A DNA stretch of 64,000 nucleotides from assembly GCA_911728435.2 (NCBI GenBank), contig OU452209.1:17032869-17096868 (forward strand). The letters are read 5' to 3'. Below are positions 1-12,094 of the stretch, in pieces. Both the position numbers and the translations under genes were made by a program. How positions within the stretch are numbered: position 1 is the stretch's first letter; each line of letters starts with the position of its first letter. The notes beneath the pieces are model-generated. The model was not told where the DNA came from, did not search any database, and worked only from the letters and a program-made list of their open reading frames with translations. Source of the DNA: Apoderus coryli. Taxonomy: Eukaryota; Arthropoda; Insecta; Coleoptera; Attelabidae.

Positions 1-3000
1 CCGTTGACCATTTCTCCTTATCCACAGGTTGCCGCAACTTTCTCAAATTTTGTTCCGCCTCAAACTTCAATATGTACAATACGTTTCGCAAGAATTCCCG
101 TTTCGTAACATTCAACGCCAAATACTCTTTCGTCAATTCAATACGATTTGTAATTAATTTGGGATAACCAATCCTCTCATTCATTGCATTCGCTTTCTCT
201 TTAGCTACTGCTCGAGTTTCATCGTCCATCCAATGGTTCTCTGTTAGCAACTCATTGAAAGCTTCCCGGATAGTGTGTATCATTTGCAACGCTGTTTCCT
301 GTGATAGAAACAATAACAAAATAAATCAAAAGAACGAATTGTTCAAGAAGAACAGTGGCTACTTTGCTATCATGGTTGAAATTATCTTTGATAAACAATG
401 CACCAACAGCCATTCCCAGCTTTTTATTGGTCCATTCAACGCATTGCGACCATCGGTGACGTTCACTGAGAACACCTTGAAGAATTTTTCGAAATTCCAC
501 CCGTTCGCGTTGGTAATCGTCAATCATGTGCGCTGAAAGCGACATGACTAATCGCCATAAGACATAATTATGAATTATCCTAAAAACAAAATAATTCTTA
601 CCTTCGAAACTATTAGGAAACTAGACATTTACCTTTTGTCAGTTTGTGCTAGAATCTTCCCCATTTCCACGAAATAGGACAAGCCATATGCCACCACAGG
701 TTCTTCATCAGTTATTTCAATATCCAGAAATGTTCGAAAATACTGCATCCAGTCAATTTGAGGGACTATCAGACGTAATTCTTTCAACGTCATCTTACGG
801 TAGATAACACTGGTGTCTTGTCTATCTTGCTCTGGCAAACATGCCTAAAATAGTGTAAGAAAAATTAAATCTAACACGTAAACTCCATAATGTACGTGTG
901 AACAATAGGCATACATACACTTACTTACATTTGCCAATTTCTTTTCAAAGTCGATCACATTCTGCAGCTCATTCGCTGCGGTCGATTTGTTTGCTCCCAA
1001 AAGTACTGCAATATTCGTCATGTATTTGTGATATGCTTTCATATCACCTTCACTGCTCAGCTTCAAATAGTAGTCTCTGCTTGGTAATGCTAAAGCCATT
1101 TGGTCCATCTAAATCACAAATAAAATAAAATGTTGCCGTCGAAGCACGAATAGCTTGTGAAGTGGTTTTTGAGTTATACAGACAAGACATTTCTTGAAAA
1201 CTGCCTATTTACGTATAAAATGACCGAAAACACGTAGTTCCGTTGAAATAAAAAAAACTAATAGCTTCCATATAATGTATGATATTGAGAACTAAAAATT
1301 GAGTTTCAATCTGGAATATAATCCGTAACCTGTGTTTTATGGCCTTTCAGACCCCTTATTCTAAACTAGCCTAACCCAACCCTAGGTTATCGTCCAGTCT
1401 AATTCATTATGCATCGGAGGGTACCGAATAATGCGTATAGAGTATCTGAAGTATGAAAAAATCTTGAGCTTAGGTTCGTCCTATTGACTACTAATAGGGT
1501 AGTGATATTTACGCAGGACAATGATATTATGAAAGGCTATCTACATGCCAAACGACATTCGAGAAGAGTGTCATTAAAATGTAATGATGAAAATTTAGCC
1601 TTGAAAATTCATTATTTTCTGTTTAAGTGACGAGCTACTGTCAGAATACCTACATTCTTACTTTGTGCCCACCTGGATGATGTTCACCGAGCTGTTTTTA
1701 TCATCCGGTCCCACCCATTGTTCCACGAGGAAACCTTCATTATAGATGCCTCGAATCCGACCCAACAAAGTTTCAATGGAAATGTTGGGTGGACGCCAAT
1801 TCGATTGTGTCACTGGCCAACCGCCCAATTCGTCCAGCGTGTCTCTTATTGGTCTGTCGCCAATTTTACGAATCTGAACTAAAAAATGCCTAGTGCAGTC
1901 TACTTAACAGAGAATTCATAGTAGTTTCGATAAGAATAAAATTTTAATTTTCAACAAAGCTGTGTCTTGTTGGCCAGTACATAGCTACAGAATTTTTTCG
2001 GGTTTTGATGAGAAATTATTAAATTAAATTTTTGAAAAAAGTAGAAAAAAGTCCACGATGAAATCCGTAAAAAGTTGAACATGGAGGCTAATCGAATGAA
2101 GATTCGATACGATCGGGATTTCTAGAAACACGATAAAGCGTGGCTGTAAAATCCTGTCAGAAAGTAAGTGTTTAGTTTTGTTTTATTCTTATAGAAACGA
2201 TTTAACCTTCCTTTTTACTCCTGAAAAGGAATTTAATACTCATAATTAGAAATCAATTTACTTACAAATATCCATACAGCTGTTGTAAAACGTTTTAGCC
2301 TTCCTAGTGGCATCATTGTCCTCAAGAGTTATCGGTTCTTCCAGAACTTCTGTATCAAAAATAGAAAGTAACGTATATAATCAAATATTTTTGAAACACG
2401 TGAATGGTATACCTTTGAGGATAACTTGAAGTTGATCAGCCATAACTTCAAACGTACTGATTGAACTCCGGTCTTCCGGAATAATGTGTTTTTTATTCCA
2501 AGTGCCGCAAGCGTATTGGAAGAAATCCACACAGGGATCGGCTGTGTGGTCCATAGCAGATAATAGAGATGCAGCTATATCGAAACATATTCTTGCTTGA
2601 TTAAATTCAATTAAAAATTTATTAATTGATAATAAAATTTTATTGGGTCGTTCGTTCTAATCAATCAAGTTTTTCAGTTGCAAAACAGAACGTTGGCAAC
2701 ATTTTGTATTTTACAATTACGAAGATAGTGATAATCGCATTAACAGTGGTTTGACAAATCCAACAAAAAAAAAATGTTCACGAGGAATACGAAATAAAAT
2801 GACGAATAGATTTTAATTAAAGCTGGTTTGCGTTGTGAAAATAGATTAACGAATTAATGGCGCTGTTGGAATATTGAAACAATTCTTTTGCTGATTTTTT
2901 TCAGAATAGTATTGAATGATATTTTGTATTTGGCGGTTTAAAAACACAATAATTAATATTATGGCATAAAAATTCTGGGAAAAAATGAAAAGATTCTTTT

Positions 3001-6000
3001 CTTACCAGTTCGAACGCATTCTTCTGTTAAACAAACGTTTTTCTTCATATCTGAAAAATAAATAGATTTAATGGTTGATCTTAATAATTTTTAAGGAGCA
3101 TTTATGATTATCAGTTATTTCTGAAAATTAGAAATTTCCAAAATATACGATATCAAAGTGGATGATCAATCAGCAGTGCCGTCATTTATACCAATACCCC
3201 GTCACATACATTTAAAATATACAATGTGTGAAGTTCGCTCAGGGCTACCATTAGAGCATACCGATTTGTACAAGTGCCAACCAAATTATTTTACGTACGT
3301 ATAATTACTATTAATGGCATCGGTGATGTGAATGATGCCGTGTCGGCGTTCTACAGGATCCTTGATGGCATATTTAGTATATGTGTTCCAACTAAAAAAA
3401 TTCACTCTAAAAAATACAAATATCCATGTTGGTACACATGGGATTTAATCTGCGACATACGGGAAAAGTCAAAACATCTGAAAAGATGGAAATCTACTCA
3501 GTGTTTGAACAGTTTTAACATCTTTAGGGATTTAAGAGTCAGGATCAAACATAAGATAACTGCTGCATATAACAATTACTTGGTGGAAGTTCAAAATTCA
3601 GTGAAAACAGATTCAAAGAGGCTCTGGAGCTATGTACAGAATAAGAAGTGCAAATCCAGAATCCCGGGTGGCATGTATGGTGCGGATGGTTGTGAATACT
3701 CAACACCCCAAGGCATAGTAAACGCTTTCGCCAAATACTTCAATAGCGTATATGTTGATGGTGCCCACCCTCAGGAGGTGCATTCTTCTTCTTCCCGCAT
3801 ATCGGTGGGTCAGCTTGATATCGATGATGTTCTCATGTCACTCAAACAATTAAAGCCCAAAATGACTTCAGGACCCGATGACATCCCGGCTTTCATTTTA
3901 CGAGATTGTGCGTCTGTTTTCGCCGTTCCACTGCAGACTCTGTTTAATAGGTCTCTGAGATCCAATATATTCCCAAAATTTTGGAAAATTTCTCGCATTT
4001 GCCCAATCCATAAATCTGCTGAGAATGATCATGTTGAAAATTATAGACCCGTCTCGCTCCTGCCCAACTTCTCGAAGGTTTTTGAAGCGGCATTACACCG
4101 AAAAATATTTACTCAAATTAAGCATCAGATTTATCCACAGCAGCACGGTTTTTCCCAGGCCGCTCTACAATAACCAACCTAACCTGTTTTCTAGAGGATG
4201 TATTTCGTACTCTCGGGGAGGGTCTGCGGATCGATGCGATTTATACAGATTTTTCGAAGGCTTACGATAAGCTGTTGGGTTTTGATGAGGATCTTTTAAC
4301 GTTTTTTGCCTTCTACTTGTATGATCGACAACACTATGTCGAATACAATGGTCATAAATCGGAAACTTTCACACCCACCAGCGAAGCGCCTCAGGGCAGC
4401 TGTTTGGCACCATTAATATTTTCAATTTTTATTAATGACATATCCCAGGAACTTACTAGCAACCATTTGATGTTTGCAGACGATCTGAAGTTGTATCGTA
4501 TTATTCAAGACACTTCGGATTGCGTATTGTTACAGCGCGACTTATCTAAGCTGGAAGATTGGTGTAACTATAATAAATTGCCTTTAAATGTTAATAAATG
4601 TAAGTTTGTCATATTTTCGAAATCGCAAACTGTTTTTGAATATCGCTATCAGCTGAGTGACACTGCGCTTGAGTCTTGTGATGTTGTTAGGGATCTTGGA
4701 GTTTACGTCGACACTGAATTGTCATTTAATTATCATATTCAAAGTATTACCCGAGATGCACTACGCATGCTTGGCTTTTTGTTTCGTGTTACCAAAGATT
4801 TTAGTGATATTAAATGTGTAACCAATTTGTATTGTGCTCTGGTAAGATCTAAGCTTGAGTACACATCTATAATATGGTCTCTACCAATCTCCTGCGGGAC
4901 ACATTGAATACATACAGCGCAAATTCCTTAAATATTTAGCGTTTAAAATTGACGGTAGATTCCCATGTAGAGGATTCGATCATAGAGCACTGCTCGATCA
5001 CTTTCAAATGGTTTCGCTGGCTGCTCGCAGAGTGTATGCCGGACAACTCTTTCTGTTTAAGATTATAAATAGCTTGGTGGACTGTTCAGATCTACTCCGA
5101 TCGTTAAATTTTAACATACCGCGCCCCTCTGCGAGGAGTAGCAGACTATTTCATGTTCCTGTTTTTCGTACTAATTATGAATCCAAAGCACCACTACTTC
5201 GAGCATGCCAAACATGTAACATAGAAGGATTTAGTCAAGAAATTAACTATTTCAATGAGCCTGTAAGATCTTTCTGCGCTCAATTGTCTCGGTTCCTGCA
5301 ACATCTGACCATCTAATGTGTGTGCGTATTTTGTTTTGTAGGATTATAAATTAGTTTATTATTATAGTAGCTTAATTATTTAGTTATATTGTCTTGTAAT
5401 TGGGTCTGTAACCTGTTAGACAATAAAGAATATTATTATTATCATTACAAATTCATATATTGTTATTGACCGAAGGTAATTCAATACTTTTTTTTACACC
5501 AACCTTAAGAATTATTATTTAATTCAAAGTGCACCACACTACATAAAAGTGTAATAAATCTGTCCCAATATGGACAAGTTAAGTATAGGTTGAAAGCAAA
5601 AAAAAAAAAGAGAAAAACACAGACAAGTCAATAATAATACGATTAACTATAAAATCTGGGGCAATTGGGCCACCCAAAAACGTAATCTCCAACCTTATTA
5701 AATCAATACCTACCGAATTCTGTATGTCATGATATTCACATCAATTTGCAAACAGATAATATACCTACATCAAGAGGAGTTGCTAAATTGATACAAAAAA
5801 ATAATTAATTTTAAATTACAAACTTAGCTTGCACACTAGGTGAATTGGTTCGGCTAATTTGTATCAAAATTTTGAGGATTCGTAATGTGCTTTTAAAAAT
5901 ACATGCAAAAAGCACTAGGCCGAAGTAAGCTATATATTTTTCTTCAATTTAGTTTACCTGAAAAATAAAGTGTGTCAATTACAAGCAGCCACAAAACAAA

Positions 6001-6837
6001 AAAAGTGTTTCTACATTTGGTAGATTATTAACAACCAGGTATTCTCCTCTTTGTTGCTGTCGCCCCTATAGCCATAATTTGTTGCAAATTTATCAAGAAA
6101 AAAAATTGCTAAGGTGTGTAAAAGTGATTTAAAATTGAAATAAATAAAGAGTGCAAGTTTGCAATAGGTACTTATTTCTACCGATATGGCAAATGGTATT
6201 TACGCGATTTCTGACTAAAAAGTCAAAACAAATTCCAGTATTTTATACGGGGGTCTTTTGGGACAAAGTTGTTTAAGTAGTAAGAAGAGAAGATCCTCCA
6301 GGTTGCTTGAAACTCGGATCCTGTCATTTTAATAAATCAAATCTCTTACCTATGCATGGTTGGCTTCTAGTACTAAACACCATCAACAGCAGGACACCAC
6401 AGAAGATGATTAAAGCTAGAACGAAAGCAACGAGACATTTTTCCTTTGCCGGTTTCTTATCTGGAACTACCATTGTCTTGGTGCTATCACCCGATATCTG
6501 AAATAATGGAAACAGAAATGATATCCTGCTCATACTTTATTATATCTGTTGATGTATCAAAACTCACTTGTACAACTGTCGGAACAGTATTACCACTCAA
6601 TAAGGACTCCTCAGCCTCAACCAGTGACAACTTGCCCTTCATCAAATACCCATTATTCGTGTTCGTAGAACATTTCTTACTGTTCCAGGGTCGTGAATTA
6701 GTTGTGGATTTATTATGTGTAGAAGTTGATTTATTATTGGTTTCAATTACAGAGATATCACTCATTGAAACTGCACCGTTATTAAGCGATTCAGATTTTG
6801 TTATAATGGGAGCTGATGGTGGTTTCGCGGAACTCAT
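1..6837 (-). CDS. Neprilysin-like M13 metallopeptidase, N-terminal part (runs off left edge)
   Basis: Type II membrane zinc endopeptidase of family M13. Reading from 6837 down, ten exons keep phase: 6568-6837, 6350-6497, 3006-3050, 2413-2574, 2266-2349, 1673-1878, 929-1108, 633-844, 363-579 and 1-298, giving 607 residues. Residues 1-110 are a Ser/Thr/Asn-rich cytosolic tail. Residues 111-132 (CLVAFVLALIIFCGVLLLMVF) are a signal anchor. The ectodomain then starts with the family Cys pattern (CLTEECVRTAASLLSAMD, then DPCVDFFQYACGTW). Further M13 landmarks are DQMALALPSRDYYL, NYVLWRLVMS and the stretch from LSERHRWSQCV to MAVGALFI. The zinc motif HExxH lies further C-terminal and outside the window, so catalytic competence cannot be judged. 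The family is usually about 750 residues. Intron 2 (3051-6349) carries a LINE. The start is the first ATG of the exon; assignment to a particular Nep paralogue was not attempted. Confidence 0.93.
3190..5446 (+). mobile_element. 5'-truncated, frameshifted non-LTR retrotransposon (LINE, jockey/CR1-like RT)
   Basis: A reverse transcriptase is readable in pieces. 3274-4173 gives the RT N-terminal half (TSGPDDIPAFILRDC, then NYRPVSLLPNFSKVFE). 4275-4907 gives the palm with EAPQGSCLAPLIFSIFIND and the catalytic FADD box in HLMFADDLKLY. 5008-5316 gives the C-terminal region. Frame changes fall near 4165-4180 and 4265, and the stretch after DFSKAYDK has lost residues, so the enzyme is dead. No endonuclease domain is visible upstream. 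The 3' end has AATAAA followed by an ATT-rich tail (about 5423-5446), as in LINEs that end in short repeats. It lies antisense inside neprilysin intron 2. The 5' boundary is approximate and the clade was not tested. Confidence 0.88.
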
Positions 6838-9800
6838 TTAGTCATTTAATGATTTTTATGTTAAGTGTATGTTGTTTATAAACATAAAATTTAATAATAG
6901 TTTTGAAATCATTTAATTGCCTACTTTTAACTTATCTAATTTAAACACCTTTCAATTTTTAAAATAGATTTTTGTTTAAAATTATAGTTTCTTTATTTTT
7001 TGTATTTTAATAATTATTTTGTGATATTTTATTTATACGTCGACGGACGAGGTTAATATCAAAGATAAAATCCGAAAATTAGCAACATATTTATACCTGA
7101 TAATATTTTAAAATAATATGGTCATTGATCAATTAATCAAAATTAAGAAGAATAATAATTATCTTTTATGTATTTTTTATCTATTTTGATAGAACAATAA
7201 TATTTATAATATTCATGAATTATATTTCCACGATGTACCTAATGCCTATCATTCAGATGCTTTGCGTTAATGGCAAATCCATGATTATTTGTTCTCCAAC
7301 GATTCTGGTCGCTTTTGTTCACTCGTACTGTATTGCAGTATTTAATATCTGACGCCAATGGTAGAAGGAAAATGATTTTCCAAATATATAGCGTGAAATA
7401 TGATGGCATGACAGTTTCGCAACTCTAATAGTAATTATGACAGCGGCTCCGGCACTTAATTTCCGTTTACGGCATGCATTTTGCATCCGCATGGATTTTG
7501 TGAAGTGCCCGATAACAACATCGGGAAATGGCATAAGCAGCAAAACACTTTAGCAAATTACAAAAAAATTTGATTTGTTTGGAGATTTATTTTTAATCCT
7601 GAGTTAATGTTTGAAAACATTGTTTAATGATTTCTGTATTGAAGATATATTTCCCTACGAACTATGTTTTAAAGATAGGTATAGATTGGTTTTGAATAAA
7701 GGCATAGGATTTTAATGCCCCACGTTGGGCGCCAAAATTAGTTTAATCAAAAACAAAGTTATCTCAAATTGTTAAACTGAAATAGGTACGCTTAGTGTTT
7801 TCTGAAATAAATTAAATAAAAATAGGAATGATCATAATAATTATAATATTCAACCAGATATTCCCTCACAAATGTTGATTTTAGGGAATGCGTTCGATAA
7901 ATAGGGGTTGAATACAGTTAAGGACTCGTGGTTTTTCGTGATCGAATCTTCATTTCTAACTTATCTTCAAGCAAGTCAATCTGGAAGAATTCTAGTACCA
8001 ATGGCTAAAGTCATACTAGTGAAAAACCATGAAAAACTAGCAAGCATTTTCATTGGAAAAAAACTCGGGGAGGACTAGACTCACAATTATTGCAGAAATA
8101 AAAAAAATGGACAGACAAAAGAAAAATGTAAAAACGTTGCAGGTAACAGAATAGAAATGATCTTACATATTTATTTCAAAACTTAACCTGAAACCAAGAT
8201 TTCCGGAACAAATTTATAAAACCAGAGATCCGATTAATTCATGTTGAATAAATTTTAAATAATTCGAAAATTAGGTTAAAATTATTATCCAAAAATCTTA
8301 CCTTTTTCTACGTTCTTCGTATATCTGACAAACTGTTAAAATATTATACAGCAGTTGTACCTATCATAAATACAAATTTTATATGTCACTTGTGTTTAAG
8401 CCTCTACAAATTGTCTAAATTTTTTAAAAGCACTACCTACTTAGGTATAATCCGAATCAATATTAGAAAATCACGCAAACAACTTTAAAATAGACAAACA
8501 GCAGGAAATATCATAAAATTTGTGTTATCCTGCTGTTGCAGCGATTAACGTTTCGTCTATTAGATTATTTACTATACTGAAAAGCTTTTTTTCTGTATTA
8601 AAGCTTATTTATGTAAAGCACATAGTCATGCGCTACAGCAAGAGCTTTCTACTCTGGCAGGAAAGAATTGTGAGTAGAAATATCGTAGTATTGTAATACT
8701 TATAGTAGTAGATGGATGGACGGATACAACCACCTGTCTCTGATATTCTGACATTCGTGCACGGACTGATACGATTGTAACCGAACAAGGTATGTCTTAT
8801 GCGTTCCTCCTTATCATCCTGTTTACATTGAGACAGCAGGAATATAATGAAGATGAATACAATGTCTGGTTGATTGAAATTAATAAATTATGTTATTACC
8901 TATATGGAGGCTCAGCGCTATAGCTAACATTAGATGTGGCTATAAAATAACAAAACTGATGCCTTTCCTTAGAATGAAGCGCCGCGCCGTCTGTCTCGCT
9001 CAACTAATCAGTATGGACGTGGTATTCATGCGTGCCTAAGTTCTTTTAGTGGTTTTCAAGCTAAGAGAACACGTTGAAGATGATTTACGCCAATCCATGT
9101 CCAAAACTGGAGGAATATATTGATGAAGTCTGTAATCTGACTTGTTCATCTTATGTCATCTTGCTCATAAGCAGTAGGAAGTGACAAAGAATTTAACATG
9201 CAAAAAGTTTATTGCAAAATAGTGAAAAAGTAACTCGCAAAAACGTTTGTCCTGAACATGACTCAAACTTGTTGGTAGGAGCAATAACATGTGGTTAATT
9301 TTTTTTCACTAATGAACTAGAAGTACCTAAACACCAATCCATGTTTGTTTTTTCATTATTCATGAGATTGTATGCGTTCACTCGGTTTCTAAAGGCTACT
9401 GTATTAATCAAGAGTAATAGGTACATTTTTGTTTTTTCCGTAGTCTCCAACACCTGACTCGAGTTTGATTTGAACCATCCAGCGATAATCTGCGGTTTCT
9501 ATTTGGAAACAGGAATCTATAAGGGTCGGTCTGCTGCTGTCCTTCATAAGTATATGCCACTGACATCCCTTATGTGGTTTAGTCTGTGTATATCTAAAGA
9601 GGAAGTACTGCCAGAGAACCTTGCTTGGCCCATTCTCTGTAATGTTTTCGTCCTCCAAGCAATAATAAAGTAGGTACGTTATTATTGGTCTCAAAACCAT
9701 AGCGTACATCAAGTAGATTTATTTGCTGGGCCCCAGAATTGTTTTGAAAAATAGAAAAGAAACTCGCATAGTTGCTTTTACAGAGTCATCTGAACGATAC

Positions 9801-10613
9801 CAAAAACATCTTTTTTGCTATGAACTAAAAATTGAATTGTTTTTCAACATGATCCCAACTCAACCAAATACATATTTTTAGAATAATTATTCGCCTTATA
9901 AATTATAATAAGAAACCACCTAATTAAAAAAAGTTTTAATACAGTGGTAGCATCCTGTATGCAAAAATATTCTCTCAAAAATTTACAAAGTGGGAAATAT
10001 TTACCAAACAAATAATAGTTGAACCTTTTCATGAGTAATCTTCAACGGCCAGAAAGGGAATTGGCTACAGATATCAAAGAACTATTATAACCGTTTCTAC
10101 AACAAAACAGGCTTTGCCTTTTCAAATGACTTTTGTTATAAGTAGGTGCTCTCTATACCTACTCTCGTAAAAGAGAGACGAGAGACTAAAGTAAAATTTA
10201 CGATAATAGTCACGTTTTAGAATCTGACAAAATAAAGGAATTCCTTCCTTTTCCTATATCTAATCTAGTTTTTGTATGTTTTATGCCAATTTGAAAACTC
10301 TATGAGTTGTTGTGTTGACTTAAAAATTTAAACACATTGATATACTCAAACAAAATTCGTCCCAGGGAAATGGAGAATGAAATCCAATACATAAAACCAA
10401 ATGTTCATAAAAAATAAATTTTCGGTCAAAAGTAAAACAACGATGTTGCAATTTGAACATATGCTAATGTTTTAAAAATTAAAATAGCTATAAAACCAGT
10501 ATAGGGATTTTTCCAATAGAAGTTGATACAATCATTGAAAATTCAAACAAATTAAGAACTAAGTTTTGATATAAAAGATTTATTTTAAAGAAGTAGTCCA
10601 TATCGGTTGAATA
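6838..10613. other. Gene-free intergenic stretch with only faint relics
   Basis: No convincing coding exon was seen. The open frames here (for example minus 7319-7543 and both strands around 9404-9712) are short and lack family motifs. A faint match to the class of sequences 'YAMVLRPIITY' (common in LINE reverse transcriptases) occurs on the minus strand near 9650-9710 and may be a decayed RT scrap. The one sharp signal is the tRNA-Lys-type primer binding site at 7717-7734, listed separately. Confidence 0.5.
7717..7734 (-). mobile_element. Retroelement primer-binding-site relic (tRNA-Lys type)
   Basis: The minus strand reads TGGCGCCCAACGTGGGGC. This equals the complement of the 3' end of an insect tRNA-Lys(CUU) including CCA, the primer site used by many gypsy-class LTR elements. 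The upstream context on the plus strand does not continue as a tRNA T-arm, so this is not a tRNA fragment. No LTR pair or gag/pol frame could be recognised beside it, so it is probably a decayed or solo-end remnant. Confidence 0.55.
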
Positions 10614-10690
10614 ATTAAATATTCTTGAAATAAAAGTCGACCTCCACACAATAACTTTTTAATAAATTTCTCCAACAAGTTACATTTGTC

Positions 10691-10742
10691 GATAGTTACC
10701 ATACATGTTTCGCAGCACCGGGCTGCATCATCAGTGGTTATC
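10691..10742 (-). ncRNA. Hammerhead ribozyme motif (copy 1, best conserved)
   Basis: Reading the minus strand: stem I 5' strand GATA then ACCA; core CTGATGA; stem II GCAGC/GCTGC with loop CCGGT; GAA; the palindrome ACATGT as stem III; A17; then stem I 3' strand TGGT, internal loop, TATC. Every invariant core position (CUGANGA, GAA, A15.1-U16.1, H17) is present, and cleavage is predicted after the A following ACATGT. A loop-less palindromic stem III implies activity as a dimer, as reported for Penelope-like element hammerheads. The motif was found by eye; no folding or cleavage test was done. Confidence 0.78.
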
Positions 10743-11148
10743 AAAGGTTCTTACGAAAAGCTATATTTTTTATATTATTAGTACATATTTTTATTATTTA
10801 TGGGAAAAATTTTTTACTAACTCACTGTTTGAAAAAAGTTTATCATTATTTTGTCATAAAAAAATTTTTTGTTTAAAATTAAGTATCGTATGTTAAGGCA
10901 TTAAAATTTTTTTAAAAAGATCAAAACTCATATTGTTCACAATATAAGCTTTCATAATAATAATTTTCTTTTTGTAAATCATCAAAAACTTTAAATTTAC
11001 GTGAGTTTTGATTTTTTTTTTAAATTTTTAATGACAAAATAATGATAAACTCTTTTCACACAGTGAGTTAGTAAAAAATTTTTCCCATAAATAATAAAAA
11101 TATGTACTAATAATAATTTAAAAAATATAGCTTTTCGTAAGAACCTTT

Positions 11149-11200
11149 GATAACAACTGATGATGCAGCCCGGTGCTGCGAAACATGTATGGTAACTATC
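11149..11200 (+). ncRNA. Hammerhead ribozyme motif (copy 2)
   Basis: This is the same motif in the right arm, now on the plus strand. CTGATGA is at 11157-11163, stem II is GCAGC/GCTGC, GAA is at 11180-11182, ACATGT is at 11183-11188, and predicted cleavage follows 11189. The 5' strand of stem I reads ACAA where copy 1 has ACCA, creating one mismatch against TGGT, so this copy may be weaker. Confidence 0.72.
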
Positions 11201-11295
11201 GACAAATGTAACTTGTTGGAGAAATTTATTAAAAAGTTATTGTGTGGAGGTCGACTTTTATTTCAAGAATATTTAATAAAAGATTTAGTTTATCG

Positions 11296-11387
11296 CCTTC
11301 GATAGCTCAGTTGGTAGAGCGGTGGACTGTAGTGGGAAATATGTTTCAGTTATCCATAGGTCGCTGGTTCAAATCCGGCTCGAAGGA
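11296..11387 (+). tRNA. tRNA-Tyr (anticodon GTA) with 19-nt intron
   Basis: Acceptor arms CCTTCGA (11296-11302) and TCGAAGG (11380-11386) pair, and the discriminator A is at 11387. The D arm contains the A box (TAGCTCAGTTGGTAGAGC). The anticodon stem is GTGGA/TCCAT with anticodon GTA at 11329-11331. An intron of about 19 nt (11333-11351) follows position 37, the usual place in eukaryotic tRNA-Tyr genes. The T arm is GCTGGTTCAAATCCGGC. A run of T residues from 11391 provides the Pol III terminator. All parts expected of a functional gene are present. Confidence 0.95.
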
Positions 11388-12094
11388 ATATTTTTTTTTA
11401 AAAGAGAACAAACATATTTTTTTATAAAAAATGTTAGTCTCAAGTTGTTTAGCAATATGAATACGATTGGGGGCGGCTAGATGCACTCTGAGATAAATAT
11501 TTTTTGTTATTGAGAATATCGTTATAGTTTTTCCAAATAAAGTTCAATTTTCGAATGAGGTAGGTAGGTATAGCTACGAAACAACACTCTTACAAACAAT
11601 AATTCAGAAGTAAAGTACCTCTAATAATTTTTTTTGACCTTGTTAGTTTTCATTGTTCTTTTATCCATTTTACCACCCTGTAACTCTGACAATAACGGCA
11701 TTATATATTTCCCATTACAAGCAATACAGTTCGCTTTCGTACATTTGTTGAATACAAAAGAACGAAATATGTTGAGGTATGGTATAATAGTAATCCTTAT
11801 CCAAATCAAAATGCGTGTGGTAAGCCATAACATATTGTTACAAGCAAGCAAGCAAGAATCCACCTCTTAGATATCCCTACCCTACCTGGTCTTTTACTTG
11901 CATTATTAAAATTATTACATTTCAGTATGTTACTCATTCAAGAAAATATGAATGTCTTTAAACCTGTTTCGATTTAAGAAAGTTTGAAATAGTTTTAAAA
12001 TTTTAAATAAAAATACCTATCTACTTAACTATGTGACATCAAATTTAAATTATTAATATATTTCATTTGAAGATTTTTAATTAATTGAAGAAAT
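11388..12094. other. Short intergenic region between tRNA-Tyr and the SOD-repeat gene
   Basis: AT-rich sequence. It opens with the T-run terminator of the tRNA. The two overlapping open frames around 11621-11870 are mirror images without recognisable domains and are not called. The promoter of the downstream gene must lie here, but no clear TATA or initiator could be identified. Confidence 0.4.

Larger units (their letters stand above)
10614..11277. mobile_element. Inverted-repeat (fold-back) element with ribozyme in each arm, Penelope-like pLTR pair
   Basis: The ends are exact inverted copies (ATTAAATATTCTTG at 10614 and CAAGAATATTTAAT ending at 11277). The arms are roughly 255-265 bp each and nearly identical over their length, with a spacer of about 140 bp. 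Each arm contains the block CGAAACATGTATGGTAAC next to a hammerhead core. No protein is encoded. Paired, oppositely oriented terminal repeats carrying hammerhead ribozymes are known for Penelope-like elements, which is the preferred reading; no RT/GIY-YIG domain is present to prove it. A diverged relative lies at about 36435-37140. The right end is only 18 bp from the tRNA-Tyr gene. Confidence 0.8.

Noticed and set aside
9404..9712. 102-residue minus-strand frame with a weak reverse-transcriptase-like phrase
   Set aside because: Only one short stretch resembles LINE RTs; without catalytic boxes it cannot be called a feature.
11242..11427. 61-residue plus-strand frame covering the tRNA region
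   Set aside because: It is a chance translation of tRNA-Tyr and the end of the palindromic element.
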